DNA of 64,000 bases from Desulfolutivibrio sulfodismutans DSM 3696 (GCF_013376455.1 NZ_CP045504.1:2315001-2379000); one strand, 5' to 3'; positions 37,341 through 48,048 are shown, numbered from the stretch's first letter. Translations and numbers: made by a program. The notes: generated from the letters alone by a model not told the origin.

Positions 37341-37689
37341 GCGTAAGTCACTTGAGCGTCGCGTTGCGGGAAGGTTAGCAAGAATTTTACCAATTTGTCA
37401 ATGTCCTGGAATTGCTGCCATTGCGCAGGCCCTTCCCCCTTTCGCCGACAAAATCGTCTGCCTTTCTGGACAATTTTGTCGGCCGCCAGGCCGCCGCCGG
37501 GAGACGCCCCGTCGGCGGAAACCATGGAACGCATCGGGCCCGGTTCAGCCAAAACCAAGACCTACGAAAGCATGGAGATTCGCCGCGTCGCGTGCAAGGC
37601 ATCGCGGGAGGCCATGGTCGAAACGGCCCGACTCACCCTCAAGGCCGCTCGAAAGGGCGGACTTTTATATATTTTTTATGTATTTTTTA
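37341..37689. other. Intergenic region before hicAB
   Basis: About 350 bases. The GC-rich first part holds no credible frame; the last 30 bases become very AT-rich and lead into the hicA promoter. Confidence 0.4.
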
Positions 37690-37718
37690 TTGACAACTAC
37701 GTAAAAATTACACATTTT
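37690..37718 (+). promoter_or_regulatory. hicAB promoter with embedded palindrome
   Basis: A perfect TTGACA (37690-37695) is followed by GTAA-AAA-TTAC (37701-37711), an inverted repeat in the spacer where HicB or the complex could bind. The -10 box (about 37713-37719) is weak. Confidence 0.5.
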
Positions 37719-37746
37719 AATGTCAACGCCGAACGGGAAGAAGGAC

Positions 37747-37938
37747 ATGCCGAGCAGTACGGAAATCATCAAGAGGCTCAAGGCGGCCGGGTGGGTTCTG
37801 AAAAACGCGAAAGGTGACCACCACCACTTTGAACACCCAGACAAGCCCGGCAAGGTGACCGTCAAACATCCCGCGAAAGACCTCAGCGTAGACCTCGTAA
37901 AGAAAATGGAGAGGCAAGCGGGGATAACACTGAGGTGA
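37747..37938 (+). CDS. hicA: HicA toxin
   Basis: 63 residues: STEIIKRLKAAGWVLKNAKGDHHHFEHPDKPGKVTVKHPAKDL with the catalytic His in the GDHHHF strand and VTVKHP, the dsRBD-like HicA fold that cuts mRNA. The start MPSSTEI has AAGAAGGA directly upstream; an ATG 27 bases earlier is also in frame. Followed after 62 bases by its antitoxin. Confidence 0.9.
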   Translation: MPSSTEIIKRLKAAGWVLKNAKGDHHHFEHPDKPGKVTVKHPAKDLSVDLVKKMERQAGITLR

Positions 37939-38000
37939 GGCGGGGGCGAAAGCGTCCGCCGCCTTTGGCCGGATGAAAAAGAGAAAAAGGAGCATCGAAC

Positions 38001-38399
38001 ATGAACGCTTACCCCGCGCTTTTTGAGCGAAACGAAAAAGGGGGCTTCGTGGTCTCGTTCCCCGACCTTCCGGGATGCTTCACCGAGGGCGACACCGAGG
38101 TCGAGGCCATGACCATGGCCGTGGACGCCATGGATGGATACCTGGGGCTTTTGCGCTCCAACGGGGAGGACGTCCCCGTGCCGTCGCCGTTGTCCGGCGT
38201 TGCCGTCCCTCCAGGGGGATTCCTGGCCCTGGTCCCGGTCCCGGGAAACGATCCGGAACCGATCCCGGTCCGCATCAGTGTCTCGATCAACCAAAAACTG
38301 CTCACGGACATTGACCGGAGAGCCAAGCGCGAAGGGATGACCCGCTCCGGATTCCTGGCGGCCGGGGCAAGGCAACTGCTTCGTCAGCTTCAGGAATAA
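38001..38399 (+). CDS. hicB: HicB antitoxin
   Basis: 132 residues. The N-terminal half is the partial RNase H fold that caps HicA (PALFERNEKGGFVVSFPDLP, GCFTEGDTEVEAM). The C-terminal half has a ribbon-helix-helix (VRISVSINQKLLTDIDRRAK, then MTRSGFLAAGARQLL) for DNA binding and autoregulation. AAAAAGGAGC precedes the ATG. Confidence 0.92.
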   Translation: MNAYPALFERNEKGGFVVSFPDLPGCFTEGDTEVEAMTMAVDAMDGYLGLLRSNGEDVPVPSPLSGVAVPPGGFLALVPVPGNDPEPIPVRISVSINQKLLTDIDRRAKREGMTRSGFLAAGARQLLRQLQE

Positions 38400-38409
38400 A
38401 AGCGTAGCC

Positions 38410-38440
38410 AAAGGGGCCGGAATCGTCTCCGGCCCCTTTT
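38410..38440 (+). terminator. Rho-independent terminator after hicAB
   Basis: The stem AAGGGGCCGGA / TCCGGCCCCTT with a TTTT tail, 10 bases past the hicB stop. Confidence 0.8.
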
Positions 38441-38615
38441 GCATCCACACATCCTCCGTTTTCAAAGACCCCCGGCCGGATTCAGCCAGTACCCCGCCGT
38501 CTGCCCGTTTGACCGCAGCCCCAAGTTCTTCTATCCTTTTTGCCCCATTGCGGCCCATTGCCGCGACAGGCGGGGACATCCCCCCGCCCCCCAAAGACAA
38601 CACCGAGGATTCCCC

Positions 38616-40313
38616 ATGACCGCCACCGGCACCGACACAAAAGGCGCGCCCGCACCTTCCCGGGACTTCATCCGCACCATCATCGACGAGGACAACCGCA
38701 CCGGCAAATGGGCCGGGCGCGTCCAGACCCGCTTCCCCCCCGAGCCCAACGGCTACCTGCATATCGGACACGCCAAGTCCATCTGCCTCAACTTCGGCAT
38801 CGCCAAGGAATTCGGCGGCCAGTGCAACCTGCGCTTCGACGACACCAACCCCAGCAAGGAAGAGGTGGAATACGTCGAATCCATCCAGGAAGACGTGCGC
38901 TGGCTGGGTTTCTCCTGGGACGACCGGCTCTTTTACGCCTCGGACTACTTCGAAAAGCTCTACGCCTTCGCCGAGCACCTCATCGAAAACGGCAAGGCCT
39001 ATGTGGACGACCTGACGGCCGAGGAGATCCGCGCCTACCGGGGAACCCTCACCGAACCCGGCAAAAACAGCCCCTACCGCGACCGCTCCCCCGCCGAAAA
39101 CCTCGACCTCTTCCGGCGCATGCGGGCGGGCGAATTCCCCGACGGGGCCCGCGTCCTGCGGGCCAAGATCGATATGGCAAGCCCCAACGTGGTCCTGCGC
39201 GATCCCACCTTGTACCGCATCAAGCACGTGCATCACCACCGCACCGGCGACGCCTGGTGCCTCTACCCCATGTACGACTACACCCACTGCATCTCCGACG
39301 CTTTGGAAGGCGTCACCCATTCCCTGTGCTCCCTCGAATTCGAAAACAACCGCCCCCTCTACGACTGGGTGCTGGACAACATCCCCGCCCCCTGCCACCC
39401 GCAGCAGATCGAATTCGCCCGCCTGAACCTGGGCTATACCGTCTTAAGCAAACGCAAGCTCATCCAACTCGTCACGCAAGGGCACGTCTCCGGCTGGGAC
39501 GACCCCCGCATGCCCACCCTGTGCGGCGTGCGCCGCCGGGGCTACACGCCTTCGGCCATGCGCGACTTCTGTGACCGCATCGGCATCTCCAAGGCCGACA
39601 ACCTGGTGGACATGGCCCTCCTGGAACACTGCCTGCGCGAAGACTTAAACCGCAGCGCCCGCCGCGTCATGGGCGTGCTAAACCCCGTCAAGCTCATCAT
39701 CGAAAACTACCCCGAAGGCGCGGTCGAACACATCGACTTCCCCTACCACCCCGAAGACCCGGCCATGGGCAGCCGACCCGTGCCCTTTACCCGCGAACTC
39801 TACGTCGAACGCGACGACTTCCAGGTCGAGGCCCCGAAAAAATGGTACCGGCTGGCCCCCGGGGCCGAGGTGCGCCTGCGCCACGCCTACTACGTGACCT
39901 GCACCGGCTTCGACGTGGACCCCATAACCGGCGAGGTCGCAACCATCCGCTGCATCCACGACCCGGCCACCAAGGGCGGCTGGTCCACGGACGGACGCAA
40001 GGTGCGCGGCACCCTGCACTGGGTCAGCGCCGCCCACGCCATCCCCGCCGAGGTCCGCCTTTACGACCGCCTCTTCACCACCGAAACCCCGGCCGACGGC
40101 AAGGCCGACTTCCTGACCTTCTTAAACCCCGACTCCCTGAAAACCGTCACCGGCGCCAGGCTCGAACCCAGCCTGGCCCAGGCCGCCCCCGGCGACATCT
40201 TCCAGTTCGAACGCCTGGGCTACTTCTGCAAAGACCGCGACTCCACCCCCGAGACCCCCGTCTTCAACCGCTCCGTGGCCCTCAAAGACTCCTGGGCCAA
40301 AGCAAACAGGTAA
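38616..40313 (+). CDS. glnS: Glutaminyl-tRNA synthetase
   Basis: 565 residues, normal for bacterial GlnRS. Class I signatures: [17 protein letters not shown] (HIGH), [10 protein letters not shown], and VLSKRKL in the KMSKS position. [20 protein letters not shown] is typical of the GlnRS/GluRS catalytic core, and the C-terminal half is the two-barrel anticodon-binding region of GlnRS, not the helical one of GluRS. It charges tRNA-Gln directly. GAGGA lies upstream of the ATG. Single gene. Confidence 0.97.
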   Translation: MTATGTDTKGAPAPSRDFIRTIIDEDNRTGKWAGRVQTRFPPEPNGYLHIGHAKSICLNFGIAKEFGGQCNLRFDDTNPSKEEVEYVESIQEDVRWLGFSWDDRLFYASDYFEKLYAFAEHLIENGKAYVDDLTAEEIRAYRGTLTEPGKNSPYRDRSPAENLDLFRRMRAGEFPDGARVLRAKIDMASPNVVLRDPTLYRIKHVHHHRTGDAWCLYPMYDYTHCISDALEGVTHSLCSLEFENNRPLYDWVLDNIPAPCHPQQIEFARLNLGYTVLSKRKLIQLVTQGHVSGWDDPRMPTLCGVRRRGYTPSAMRDFCDRIGISKADNLVDMALLEHCLREDLNRSARRVMGVLNPVKLIIENYPEGAVEHIDFPYHPEDPAMGSRPVPFTRELYVERDDFQVEAPKKWYRLAPGAEVRLRHAYYVTCTGFDVDPITGEVATIRCIHDPATKGGWSTDGRKVRGTLHWVSAAHAIPAEVRLYDRLFTTETPADGKADFLTFLNPDSLKTVTGARLEPSLAQAAPGDIFQFERLGYFCKDRDSTPETPVFNRSVALKDSWAKANR

Positions 40314-40373
40314 TCGGGGCTGCCGCCCCGCACCCCGCCCGGGGGGACGATTGTCCCCCCGGACCCCCCGTCG

Positions 40374-40418
40374 CCGGGTGAGGCCCGTTGCCGCGAAGCG
40401 GCAACGGGCCTCACCCGG
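40374..40418. repeat. Perfect 21-bp inverted repeat after glnS
   Basis: Arms CCGGGTGAGGCCCGTTGCCGC and its exact complement with a GAA loop. There is no T tail. The first of three large palindromes in a 190-base stretch; it may end glnS transcription or be a dispersed intergenic element. Confidence 0.75.
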
Positions 40419-40486
40419 AAACGCGGGTATTCCGGCAGGGGCACAGGCCTCCGGCCAGGAGTCGAAGCCCATGGAACCGGAACTTT

Positions 40487-40527
40487 GCGGCTCCCTGGAC
40501 GACGCGGTGCGTCGTCCAGGGAGCCGC
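40487..40527. repeat. Perfect 19-bp inverted repeat
   Basis: Arms GCGGCTCCCTGGACGACGC and its exact complement with a GGT loop. Same design as the one at 40374 (long arms, 3-base loop). Confidence 0.75.
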
Positions 40528-40539
40528 ACGTTACGGGGT

Positions 40540-40560
40540 CCAGGGGGTTTAACCCCCTGG
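40540..40560. repeat. Palindrome CCAGGGGGTT-T-AACCCCCTGG
   Basis: Ten-base arms around one base. It is followed by a GGGGGGCGGCGCCCCCC-type palindrome. I recall this kind of CCAGGGGGTTTAACCCCC string as a common intergenic element in Desulfovibrio genomes; its role is unknown. Confidence 0.6.
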
Positions 40561-40664
40561 CGGGGGGCGCGGGGGGCGGCGCCCCCCGCACGGTTTTCAT
40601 TGCGCTGCGTGGTGCGTTACGGTATTGTGTCATCATCAAAGGTTTCTATATGGAGGATAGCCCT

Positions 40665-41081
40665 ATGCTTGGCATGGAAAAACGCATTCACGCATTATAT
40701 GGCGACGAGGTAGGCAAGGAAGCGGACAACCCCAAGACCGTGGAGCGCGAGACCGCCGGGGCGGCCCGAGCCGGTGTGGCCCTGGCCCTTCTGGCCATTT
40801 TGATGGCCGGGGCGGCCTATTTCGGCATGGACGCCAAGGTGGCCGGACTGGACAACAAGATCACAGCCCTGGCCGGGGTGGAGACGCGCATGGCGGCCCT
40901 TGAGGAACGGGCCGCGCGGCTTCCCGACGAGGTGCGTCAGGTCCTGGTGGCCGACAAGGTGTTGCAGATGGCCCGCATGGCCGAGCAGATCACCCCGGCC
41001 CTGACCACCCCCGAACAGAAGGCGGCCATGGCTGCGGTCATGGAGAATCTGGCCCGCGTCGGCCAACCGCCCCTGAAGTAG
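40665..41081 (+). CDS. Small single-pass membrane protein with coiled coil
   Basis: 138 residues. Cytosolic N-terminus of about 38 residues (EKRIHALYGDEVGKEADNPK), one membrane helix (AGVALALLAILMAGAAYFGM), then an Ala/Leu-rich helix with heptads (KVAGLDNKITALAGVETRMA) and a helical C-terminus. No family recognised. GGAGGA 7 bases upstream supports this ATG over the one at 40650. Followed by a terminator. Confidence 0.6.
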   Translation: MLGMEKRIHALYGDEVGKEADNPKTVERETAGAARAGVALALLAILMAGAAYFGMDAKVAGLDNKITALAGVETRMAALEERAARLPDEVRQVLVADKVLQMARMAEQITPALTTPEQKAAMAAVMENLARVGQPPLK

Positions 41082-41144
41082 ACGTCCCGGGCGCTTGCCC
41101 GGCGCATGCAGACGCACGGCAGGGAGCTGTTTTGAGGAAACGCG

Positions 41145-41184
41145 ACAGGGGACGGCCGCCTGGACGGTCGTCCCCTGTATTTTT
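41145..41184 (+). terminator. Rho-independent terminator
   Basis: The stem ACAGGGGACG with an inner CCG/CGG pairs with CGTCCCCTGT and is followed by ATTTTT. It lies 63 bases after the small membrane-protein gene. Confidence 0.8.
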
Positions 41185-41378
41185 GCGAAGTCGCCCCGCG
41201 TGGATTTTTGTCCGGATTCCCGAACAGCCCCGCAGCCGTCGCCCGGCCGGTCACCCGGCACGCGCCGGGCAAGGGGCCCTTCGCCATCCGCCCCTGGCCC
41301 GCACCACGGGGCAGACCGCACACAAGCGGGCCGCGCCGCCGCAGACCGGCCGTCCCATCCAGGCCCGGCCCCGTGAAC

Positions 41379-41576
41379 CTAACCGGTTCTCACCAGCAGG
41401 CTTCCCTTGAGCGAATTTTCCAGAAGGGATTCCTTGGTGGTGGCCATGGCCAGGGCTGCGTCCTGTTCGGCGTTGCGCGCATCATTGCTCGTCTGCATGA
41501 AGTCCATGAGCAGCTGGTTCTGTCGGATGGATGTCTGGGTCTGGGGCATATCGGATATCTTGACTATCGAGGACAT
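41379..41576 (-). CDS. Small soluble protein, possibly motility-related (65 aa)
   Basis: MSSIVKISDMPQTQTSIRQN opens a 65-residue, Gln/Met/Ala-rich helical protein ending SLKGSLLVRTG. The size and composition resemble small putative motility proteins (YjfB-like), but the match is weak. GGGAGA precedes the ATG. The upstream sequence holds a sigma-28-like promoter, which fits a late flagellar gene. The frame extends 13 codons upstream without a better start. Confidence 0.5.
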   Translation of the reverse strand: MSSIVKISDMPQTQTSIRQNQLLMDFMQTSNDARNAEQDAALAMATTKESLLENSLKGSLLVRTG

Positions 41577-41628
41577 GAGCTCGTCTCCCGTTTTTCCGGT
41601 TCTCCGGCGCAGCACGCCTTTGCGTATC

Positions 41629-41656
41629 GTATCGGCCGCGCGCCACGGGTTCTTTA
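41629..41656 (-). promoter_or_regulatory. Possible sigma-28 promoter for the small motility-like gene
   Basis: On the minus strand TAAA, 16 bases, then GCCGATAC; one base longer in spacing and one mismatch from the FliA consensus. It is 53 bases before the start. Confidence 0.4.
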
Positions 41657-41775
41657 GGTTCAGGCTCCCCGTGTACGCCCCTTTTCTTGCCGCACCCCGG
41701 GCTTTACGCTAGACCTTGCCTCACACGTCCGCCCCGGCCATCCCGGCCGGGCGGGGACGCGACAAGGACGACGCC

Positions 41776-42519
41776 ATGGCCACCTGGAAAATCCACCCCA
41801 TCGTCATGGGCACCAAGCGTTTCGACAAGGGCATGATGACCTACCAGCAGGGATACGGCACGCCGTATGTCATCCCCATTTATTGCTGGTACCTGGAGGG
41901 CGGGGACAAAAAAGTCCTGGTGGACACGGGCGAGATGATGCCCGTGATCACCGACGACCGGGAGAAGGCCATCGGGGGAAAGATCTACACCTTCGCGGAG
42001 GGATTGGCCCGCTTCGGCCTGACCCCGGAAGACATCGACGTGGTCATCCACACCCACCTGCACAACGACCATTGCGAAAACGACGCCGCGTGCGTGAACG
42101 CCCGGTTTTACGTGCACGAGAAGGAACTTGAGCACGTCCACAATCCCCATCCCCTGGATTTCCGGTATCTGGAGGACTACATCCTGGATGTGGAGGAGAA
42201 CGGGCAGATCGAGGTGGTCACCGGCGACCGGGAAATCCTGCCCGGCATCCGGGTCATGCACACCCCGGCCCATACCGAGGGGGGACTGACGGTCTTTGTG
42301 GACACGAAAAGGGGCACGGCGGCCATCACCGGCTTTTGCACCATACTTGAGAATTTTTATCCTCCCAAGGAGGTGCGGGCCATGGAGATGGAGGTCATCC
42401 CCCCGGGAACCCACGTCAACGCCTATGCAGCCTATGACATCGTAAAAAAGGTCCGCGACGGCGCGGACATCATCCTGCCCCTGCACGAGCCGTCGTTTGC
42501 GGCCGTGGAAACCATCTGA
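41776..42519 (+). CDS. Metallo-beta-lactamase fold hydrolase, AHL-lactonase-like
   Basis: 247 residues. The metal-binding motif HTHLHNDH is intact, with further ligands HTPAHTEGG and the terminal LPLHEP, and the early acidic VDTGE. Order and size match the N-acyl homoserine lactonase (AiiA-like) branch, which opens lactone rings, but many members have other ester substrates. No signal peptide, so cytosolic. AAGGA lies 8 bases upstream. It is followed 10 bases later by an exported SH3 protein. Confidence 0.8.
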   Translation: MATWKIHPIVMGTKRFDKGMMTYQQGYGTPYVIPIYCWYLEGGDKKVLVDTGEMMPVITDDREKAIGGKIYTFAEGLARFGLTPEDIDVVIHTHLHNDHCENDAACVNARFYVHEKELEHVHNPHPLDFRYLEDYILDVEENGQIEVVTGDREILPGIRVMHTPAHTEGGLTVFVDTKRGTAAITGFCTILENFYPPKEVRAMEMEVIPPGTHVNAYAAYDIVKKVRDGADIILPLHEPSFAAVETI

Positions 42520-42529
42520 GGAGCCCTCC

Positions 42530-43453
42530 ATGCCCCTGACCCGCAGCATGTTGCTTTTCGCCGTGGCCCTGGCCCTTGCCGCACTTTTGGGCGGACCCGC
42601 AGCCAGTCCGGCCGCCGAACAGGGCCGTTTCGTCATCGACGACGACGGGCACGACCTGCGGGCCTCCGCCAGCGCCAAGGCCGCCTCCCTGGGCGGGGTG
42701 TCCCGGGGGGAGATCGTCACGGTGCTGTCGCGCCAGGGCGGCTTTAGCAACGTGCGCACCGAGGACGGCCGCACGGGCTGGGTTCCGGACAAGGTGGTGC
42801 GGGGCGAGGCCGCCTATCTGGCCGACCCGCGCAATCGGGAACTGGTCCTGTGCCCGAAGGAGATGGTCCGGACCTTCCCCCTGAAGCCGACCGGGCATGA
42901 GGGCGCCGCCACCCTGGTCTTGCGCGACGTGCCGTCGCTTTTGGGCGGCGACGCCCAGGCCGCCCTGACCGACGCCTCGGGCAAGGCCCTCTGGCAGGGG
43001 CCGACCCAGGGGGCGGGCGGCGACCCCACGGTCTTTTTCTGCCGGGACTTCGGCTTCTACTGGCCCCAGGCCGCAGGCGACCTGGACGGCGACGGCCGCA
43101 TCGAGATCCTGGCCCAAGACCCCCAGTCCGATGTCTCGGTCAGCTCCTACACCCTGATCCGCTTCTCCCGCGAGTTGGTCCCTTCGGTGGCCTTTTCCGG
43201 ACGCGGCCTGGTGGAGACGCCCCTGGGATCGGGACGATTTTTGTGGACTGATCCGGACTTTCCCTCCCAAAACGTGCGGTGGATCATGAACGTGGCCACC
43301 GTGGCCGCCGACGGCACCATGACCGTCCCGGTCTATGAATATGCCGGGCTGGCGGGCTCCGAGCTGCGCACCGGCACGGCCAAGGTGCGCCTGGAGGCCG
43401 ACGGGGCCGTCCTGGTCTCCTGGGTCAAACCCCTGGCCAAGCCCGCCGACTGA
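42530..43453 (+). CDS. Exported protein with an SH3-like domain
   Basis: 307 residues. Signal peptide of about 28 (MLLFAVALALAALLGGPAAS). A bacterial SH3 domain follows (DGHDLRASASAKAASLGGVS, GEIVTVLSRQGGFSNVRTED, GRTGWVPDKVV). The rest is a beta-rich region with a calcium-loop-like DLDGDGRIEIL and no named family. Probably periplasmic, possibly envelope-associated. Ten bases after the lactonase-like gene, hence co-transcribed. Confidence 0.75.
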   Translation: MPLTRSMLLFAVALALAALLGGPAASPAAEQGRFVIDDDGHDLRASASAKAASLGGVSRGEIVTVLSRQGGFSNVRTEDGRTGWVPDKVVRGEAAYLADPRNRELVLCPKEMVRTFPLKPTGHEGAATLVLRDVPSLLGGDAQAALTDASGKALWQGPTQGAGGDPTVFFCRDFGFYWPQAAGDLDGDGRIEILAQDPQSDVSVSSYTLIRFSRELVPSVAFSGRGLVETPLGSGRFLWTDPDFPSQNVRWIMNVATVAADGTMTVPVYEYAGLAGSELRTGTAKVRLEADGAVLVSWVKPLAKPAD

Positions 43454-43545
43454 TTCCCGCTTTACCGGGCCTGGCCGCGCCGGGGCGCGTCCGGTCAGAC
43501 CCGGTGGCTGTCGCCTGCGGCCCGATGCGGCCACAGCCTCGGCTC

Positions 43546-43574
43546 TTGACAGGACCGCCATCCATGCATAGATA
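43546..43574 (+). promoter_or_regulatory. Candidate promoter of the RND efflux operon
   Basis: A perfect TTGACA at 43546-43551 with TAGATA at a 17-base distance. It lies about 90-115 bases before the adaptor start. Confidence 0.45.
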
Positions 43575-43660
43575 CCGCCTTTCTCGCTGTAAACAGGTAG
43601 CAAGCTCATTATTGAGGCTGCATGTATCCGCTCACCCCTGGTGATCCCCGAGGTTTCCCC

Positions 43661-44911
43661 ATGACTGCTCCCACGTTCCGCGCCATCGGCGCCGCCTGTG
43701 TCCTGTTTTCCGTGTCTCTGTTCCTTCTGGCCGGCTGCGGCAACGACAGCACCGCCCAGGAGCATGCCGGAGGGGGCATGCCGCCCCCAGAGGTGGCGAC
43801 CGTGACCATGACCCGGGGGGATCTGCCCTTGGGAATGGAATACATGGGGCAGACGGCCGGTTCCCGGGAGGTCGAAGTCCGGGCCCGGGTGGGCGGCATC
43901 CTCCTGCGCCGGGCCTATGTGGAAGGCGGCCCGGTCAAGCAGGGCGATCTGCTGTTTGAGATCGACCCGGCCCCCTTCCAGGCCACCCTGGAACAGGCCC
44001 AGGGCCGTCTGGCCCAGGCCGAGGCCAAGCTGTCCCAGGCCAAGCGCGACCTGGCCCGCATGGAACAGCTTTTCAAGGGCGACGTGGTCAGCCAGAAAGA
44101 CCGCGACGACGCCATGACCGCCTTTGAGACGGGCACGGCCGATGTGGACTCGGCCAAGGCGGCCGTCAAGGAGGCCAGGATCAACCTGGGCTACACCAAG
44201 GTGGAGGCCCCCATCTCCGGCCTGACCAGCAAGGAGGCCCGTTCCGAGGGCAGCCTGGTGGTGGCCTCGGCCGAATCCAGCCTTCTGACCACCATCTCCC
44301 GGGTCGATCCCATCTATGTCAATTTCTCCATCCCCGGCCCGGAGACCATGGAGTTCCGCAGCCTGCGCGAAAAGGGGCGGATCGCCTTCGCCGACGGATG
44401 GGATTTCCAGGCCAGGCTGGTCATGTCCGACGGCCGCGTGCTGCCGAGCCCCGGCCGCATCAACTTCACCGACACCCAGGTGGACACCACCACCGGCGTG
44501 GTCAAGTTCCGGGCCGAATTTCCCAATCCCGAGGGCACGGTCATGCCCGGGCAGTTCGTGCGGGTGCGCCTGGACGGGGCGGCCCTCAAGGACGCGCTGC
44601 TCGTGCCCCAGGGCGCGGTCCTGACCACCCAGCAGGGAACCATGGTCTGGGTGGTGGATGACAAGGGCGTGGTGTCCCCCCGCCCCGTGGTCCTTGGCCG
44701 CACCGAGGGCAACGGCTATCTCGTGGAAAAGGGTCTGGAGGCGGGCGACCGGGTGATTTCAGAAGGCATCATCAAGGTCCGCCCGGGCATGACAGTGACC
44801 CTGCGCGGGGACGCCCCGGCCGCAGCGCCCCAGGCGGCAGCGCCCCAGGCCCCGGCCAAGGCGGGCGAGGCCCAGGCCGCCCCGGCGCCCAAGGCGGAGG
44901 CCGCACAATGA
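43661..44911 (+). CDS. RND efflux periplasmic adaptor (AcrA/MexA type)
   Basis: 416 residues. A lipoprotein signal with lipobox LLAGC. Then the split barrel-sandwich ([20 protein letters not shown] and [17 protein letters not shown]), an alpha-hairpin ([20 protein letters not shown]), a beta-barrel and membrane-proximal domain ([31 protein letters not shown]), and an Ala/Pro-rich tail. It links the inner-membrane pump to an outer-membrane channel. GAGG supports this start over the ATG at 43622. Its stop overlaps the pump start (ATGA). Confidence 0.92.
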   Translation: MTAPTFRAIGAACVLFSVSLFLLAGCGNDSTAQEHAGGGMPPPEVATVTMTRGDLPLGMEYMGQTAGSREVEVRARVGGILLRRAYVEGGPVKQGDLLFEIDPAPFQATLEQAQGRLAQAEAKLSQAKRDLARMEQLFKGDVVSQKDRDDAMTAFETGTADVDSAKAAVKEARINLGYTKVEAPISGLTSKEARSEGSLVVASAESSLLTTISRVDPIYVNFSIPGPETMEFRSLREKGRIAFADGWDFQARLVMSDGRVLPSPGRINFTDTQVDTTTGVVKFRAEFPNPEGTVMPGQFVRVRLDGAALKDALLVPQGAVLTTQQGTMVWVVDDKGVVSPRPVVLGRTEGNGYLVEKGLEAGDRVISEGIIKVRPGMTVTLRGDAPAAAPQAAAPQAPAKAGEAQAAPAPKAEAAQ

Positions 44912-47900
44912 TTTCGCGTTTTTTCTTAAATCGCCCCATCTTCTCCACAGTCATCTCCCTGGTCATCACCCTGGCCGGGCTGGTGGCCTTGAAGGTGTTG
45001 CCCATCGCCCAGTACCCGGACATCATCCCGCCCGAAGTGGCCGTGGCCACCAACTATCCCGGGGCCAGCCCCGAGGTCATCGCGGCCACCGTGGCCGCCC
45101 CCCTGGAGCAGCAGATCAACGGCGTGGACGACATGCTGTACATGAAGTCCACCAGCGCCGGCGACGGCTCCATGACCATCTCCGTGACCTTCGCCGTGGG
45201 CACCAACCCCGACCAGGCCACCATCAACGTCAACAACCGGGTCCAGTCCGCCCTGACCAGCCTGCCCGAGGAGGTGCGCCGCCAGGGCGTCACCGTCACC
45301 AAGCAGTCCTCCAGCATGCTCATGGTCATGTCCATGGACTCCCCCTCCGGCCGCTACGACGCCATCTACCTCAGCAACTACGCCCTGGTGAACGTGCTCG
45401 ACGAGCTCAAGCGCCTCCCGGGCGTGGGCGACGCCCAGATATTCGGGGCCAAGGACTATTCCATGCGGGTCTGGCTGCGGCCCGACAAGCTGGCCCAGTT
45501 GCGCCTGACCCCGGGCGACGTGGCTGCGGCCATCTCCGAGCAGAACGCCCAGTTCGCGGCCGGGCGCATCGGCCAGGAACCGGTGCTGGAGCATGTGGAC
45601 ATCAACTACATGGTCACCACCCAGGGACGCCTGACCACAGCCGAGGAATTCGAGAACATCATCGTGCGCGCCGAACCCGACGGCTCCGTGCTGCGCGTCA
45701 AGGACATCGCCCGGGTGGAGCTTGGGGCCAAGGACTACGGCTTCACGGGCAAGCGTTTCGGCAAACCGGCCGTGCCTCTGGGCGTGTTCCTGGCCCCCGG
45801 GGCCAACGCCCTGGACACCGCCGACCGGGTCAAGGCCAAGATGGACGAGTTGTCCACGCGCTTTCCCGAGGGCGTCGCCTACGCCATCCCCTATGACACC
45901 ACCACCTTCGTGCGGGTGTCCATCACCGAGGTGGTGCATACCCTGGTTGAGGCCATGATCCTGGTCTTTTTGGTGGTCTACCTCTTCTTGCAGAATTTCA
46001 GGGCCACGCTCATCCCCTGCCTGGCCGTGCCGGTATCCATCATCGGCACCTTTGCCGGCATGTACGCCCTGGGGTTCACCATCAACACCCTGACGCTCTT
46101 CGGCATGGTGCTGGCCATCGGCATCGTGGTGGACGACGCCATCGTGGTTTTGGAAAACGTGGAGCGCATCATGCGCACCCGGGGGCTTGGGCCCAAAGAG
46201 GCCACGGCCCGGGCCATGGAGCAGGTCACGGGGCCGGTCATCGCCATCGTGCTGGTCTTGTGCGCCGTGTTCGTGCCCGTGGCCTTCCTGGGGGGCCTGA
46301 CCGGCGAAATGTACAAGCAGTTCGCCATCACCATCGCCGTGTCCGTGACCATCTCGGGGCTGGTGGCCCTGACGCTCACCCCGTCCTTGTGCGCCCTTTT
46401 GCTCAAACCCGGCCACCAGGAGCCCAACCGGGTCTTTCGGGCCTTCAACACCCTGTTTGACCGCATCACCGACGGCTACACCACCGGGGTGCGCTTCCTC
46501 ATCCGCCGGACCTCCGTGGCCCTGATCCTTTTCGCGGTCCTGTGCGGCGGGACGTACTGGCTTTTTTCCCACGTCCCCAGCGGCCTTCTGCCCGACGAGG
46601 ACCAGGGCTACATCCTGGCCCTGACCGTGCTGCCCGACGGCGCGTCCCTGGGCAACACCTTGGCCGTCACCGACGCCCTGGACGCCATGCACATGGCCGA
46701 TCCCGACATCAAGGAGGTCATGACCTTCGCCGGATACGACCTGATAAGCGGCGCCAGCCGGTCCAATTACGGCACCACGTTTCTGCCCATGAAGGACTGG
46801 AGCGAGCGCACGAAGCCGGGCCAAAGCTCGTTTGACCTGGTCAAGCGGGTCTTCGGCCGGGGCATGACCCAGCCCAAGGGCCTGGCCCTGGCGTTCAACC
46901 CGCCGCCCATCTCGGGCATGAGCAGCACCGGCGGGTTCGAGGCCTTTGTGCAGAGCCGGGGCGAAGGCACGTCCAAGGATCTGGCGGCCATGACCGAAAA
47001 GGTCATCGCCGCAGCGGGCAAGCGCCCGGAGCTTGGCCGGGTGTCCACCACCTTCGGGGCCAACGTGCCCCAGATCAAGGTGACCCTGGACCGCCAGAAG
47101 GCCAAGGCCATGGGCGTTTCCGTGGACGATGTCTTTTCGGTCATGCAGTCCACGTTCGGATCTTACTACGTCAACGATTTCAACAAATACGGCCGCACCT
47201 TCCGGGTCATGCTGCAATCCGAGGCCAACTTCCGGGACCGCCCCGAGGATCTGCGCGACATCTTCGTGCGCACCCAGAAGGGCGAGATGATTCCGCTTAC
47301 GGCCCTGGTCACGGTGGAGCAGTCCAGCGGCCCGGAGGTCATGGAGCGCTACAACGTGTTCCCGGCGGCCAAGCTCATGGGCGACCCGGCCCCGGGCTAC
47401 AGCTCGGGCCAGGCCCTGGACGCCATGGAGGCCGCCGCCAAGGAGGCCCTGCCCTCGGACTACGCCCTGGCCTGGACCGGCTCGTCCTACCAGGAGCGGG
47501 CCATGGCCGGAACGTCCACCCTGGTGTTCGCCCTGGCCATCGTCATGGTCTTTCTCATCCTGGCCGCCCAGTACGAACGCTGGTCCCTGCCCCTGGCCGT
47601 CATCCTGGCCGTGCCCTTCGCCCTGTTCGGGGCCATCCTGGCCACCTGGGGACGCGGGCTGTCCAACGACATCTATTTCCAGGTCGCCCTGGTGACGCTC
47701 ATCGGCCTGGCGGCCAAAAACGCCATCCTCATCGTGGAGTTCGCGGTCCTGCGCATGAAGCAGGGCATGTCCCTGGCCGATGCAGCCGTTGAGGCGGCGA
47801 AACTGCGCTTTAGGCCCATCATCATGACCTCCCTGGCCTTCGTCCTGGGCTGCCTGCCCCTGGCCATCAGCTCCGGCGCAGGTGCGGCCAGCCGCCACGC

Positions 47901-48048
47901 CATCGGCACCGGGGTCATCGGCGGCATGCTCGGGGCCACGTTCATCGCGCCCTTTTTCATCCCGGTCTTTTTCAAGCTCATCATGCAGCTCGGCGGCCTT
48001 TTCCGCCGAAGCCGCCCGCAGACCTCCGACAATGCGGGGGCATCGTGA
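44908..48048 (+). CDS. RND multidrug efflux pump permease (AcrB/MexB type)
   Basis: 1046 residues, 12 membrane helices and two large periplasmic loops. The HAE1 opening [17 protein letters not shown], the proton-relay Asp pair in [19 protein letters not shown], and the second-half [11 protein letters not shown] are present. It exports hydrophobic drugs or metabolites using the proton gradient. No outer-membrane TolC-like gene lies next to it, so the channel is shared or elsewhere. Four-base overlaps with both neighbours show tight translational coupling. Confidence 0.96.
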   Translation: MISRFFLNRPIFSTVISLVITLAGLVALKVLPIAQYPDIIPPEVAVATNYPGASPEVIAATVAAPLEQQINGVDDMLYMKSTSAGDGSMTISVTFAVGTNPDQATINVNNRVQSALTSLPEEVRRQGVTVTKQSSSMLMVMSMDSPSGRYDAIYLSNYALVNVLDELKRLPGVGDAQIFGAKDYSMRVWLRPDKLAQLRLTPGDVAAAISEQNAQFAAGRIGQEPVLEHVDINYMVTTQGRLTTAEEFENIIVRAEPDGSVLRVKDIARVELGAKDYGFTGKRFGKPAVPLGVFLAPGANALDTADRVKAKMDELSTRFPEGVAYAIPYDTTTFVRVSITEVVHTLVEAMILVFLVVYLFLQNFRATLIPCLAVPVSIIGTFAGMYALGFTINTLTLFGMVLAIGIVVDDAIVVLENVERIMRTRGLGPKEATARAMEQVTGPVIAIVLVLCAVFVPVAFLGGLTGEMYKQFAITIAVSVTISGLVALTLTPSLCALLLKPGHQEPNRVFRAFNTLFDRITDGYTTGVRFLIRRTSVALILFAVLCGGTYWLFSHVPSGLLPDEDQGYILALTVLPDGASLGNTLAVTDALDAMHMADPDIKEVMTFAGYDLISGASRSNYGTTFLPMKDWSERTKPGQSSFDLVKRVFGRGMTQPKGLALAFNPPPISGMSSTGGFEAFVQSRGEGTSKDLAAMTEKVIAAAGKRPELGRVSTTFGANVPQIKVTLDRQKAKAMGVSVDDVFSVMQSTFGSYYVNDFNKYGRTFRVMLQSEANFRDRPEDLRDIFVRTQKGEMIPLTALVTVEQSSGPEVMERYNVFPAAKLMGDPAPGYSSGQALDAMEAAAKEALPSDYALAWTGSSYQERAMAGTSTLVFALAIVMVFLILAAQYERWSLPLAVILAVPFALFGAILATWGRGLSNDIYFQVALVTLIGLAAKNAILIVEFAVLRMKQGMSLADAAVEAAKLRFRPIIMTSLAFVLGCLPLAISSGAGAASRHAIGTGVIGGMLGATFIAPFFIPVFFKLIMQLGGLFRRSRPQTSDNAGAS

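Noticed and set aside
44926-47898. 990-aa open frame on the minus strand inside the RND pump gene
   Set aside because: It is the antisense shadow of a clear 1046-aa pump gene; the His/Gly/Gln-rich composition comes from GC-rich codon complement and no family motif is present.
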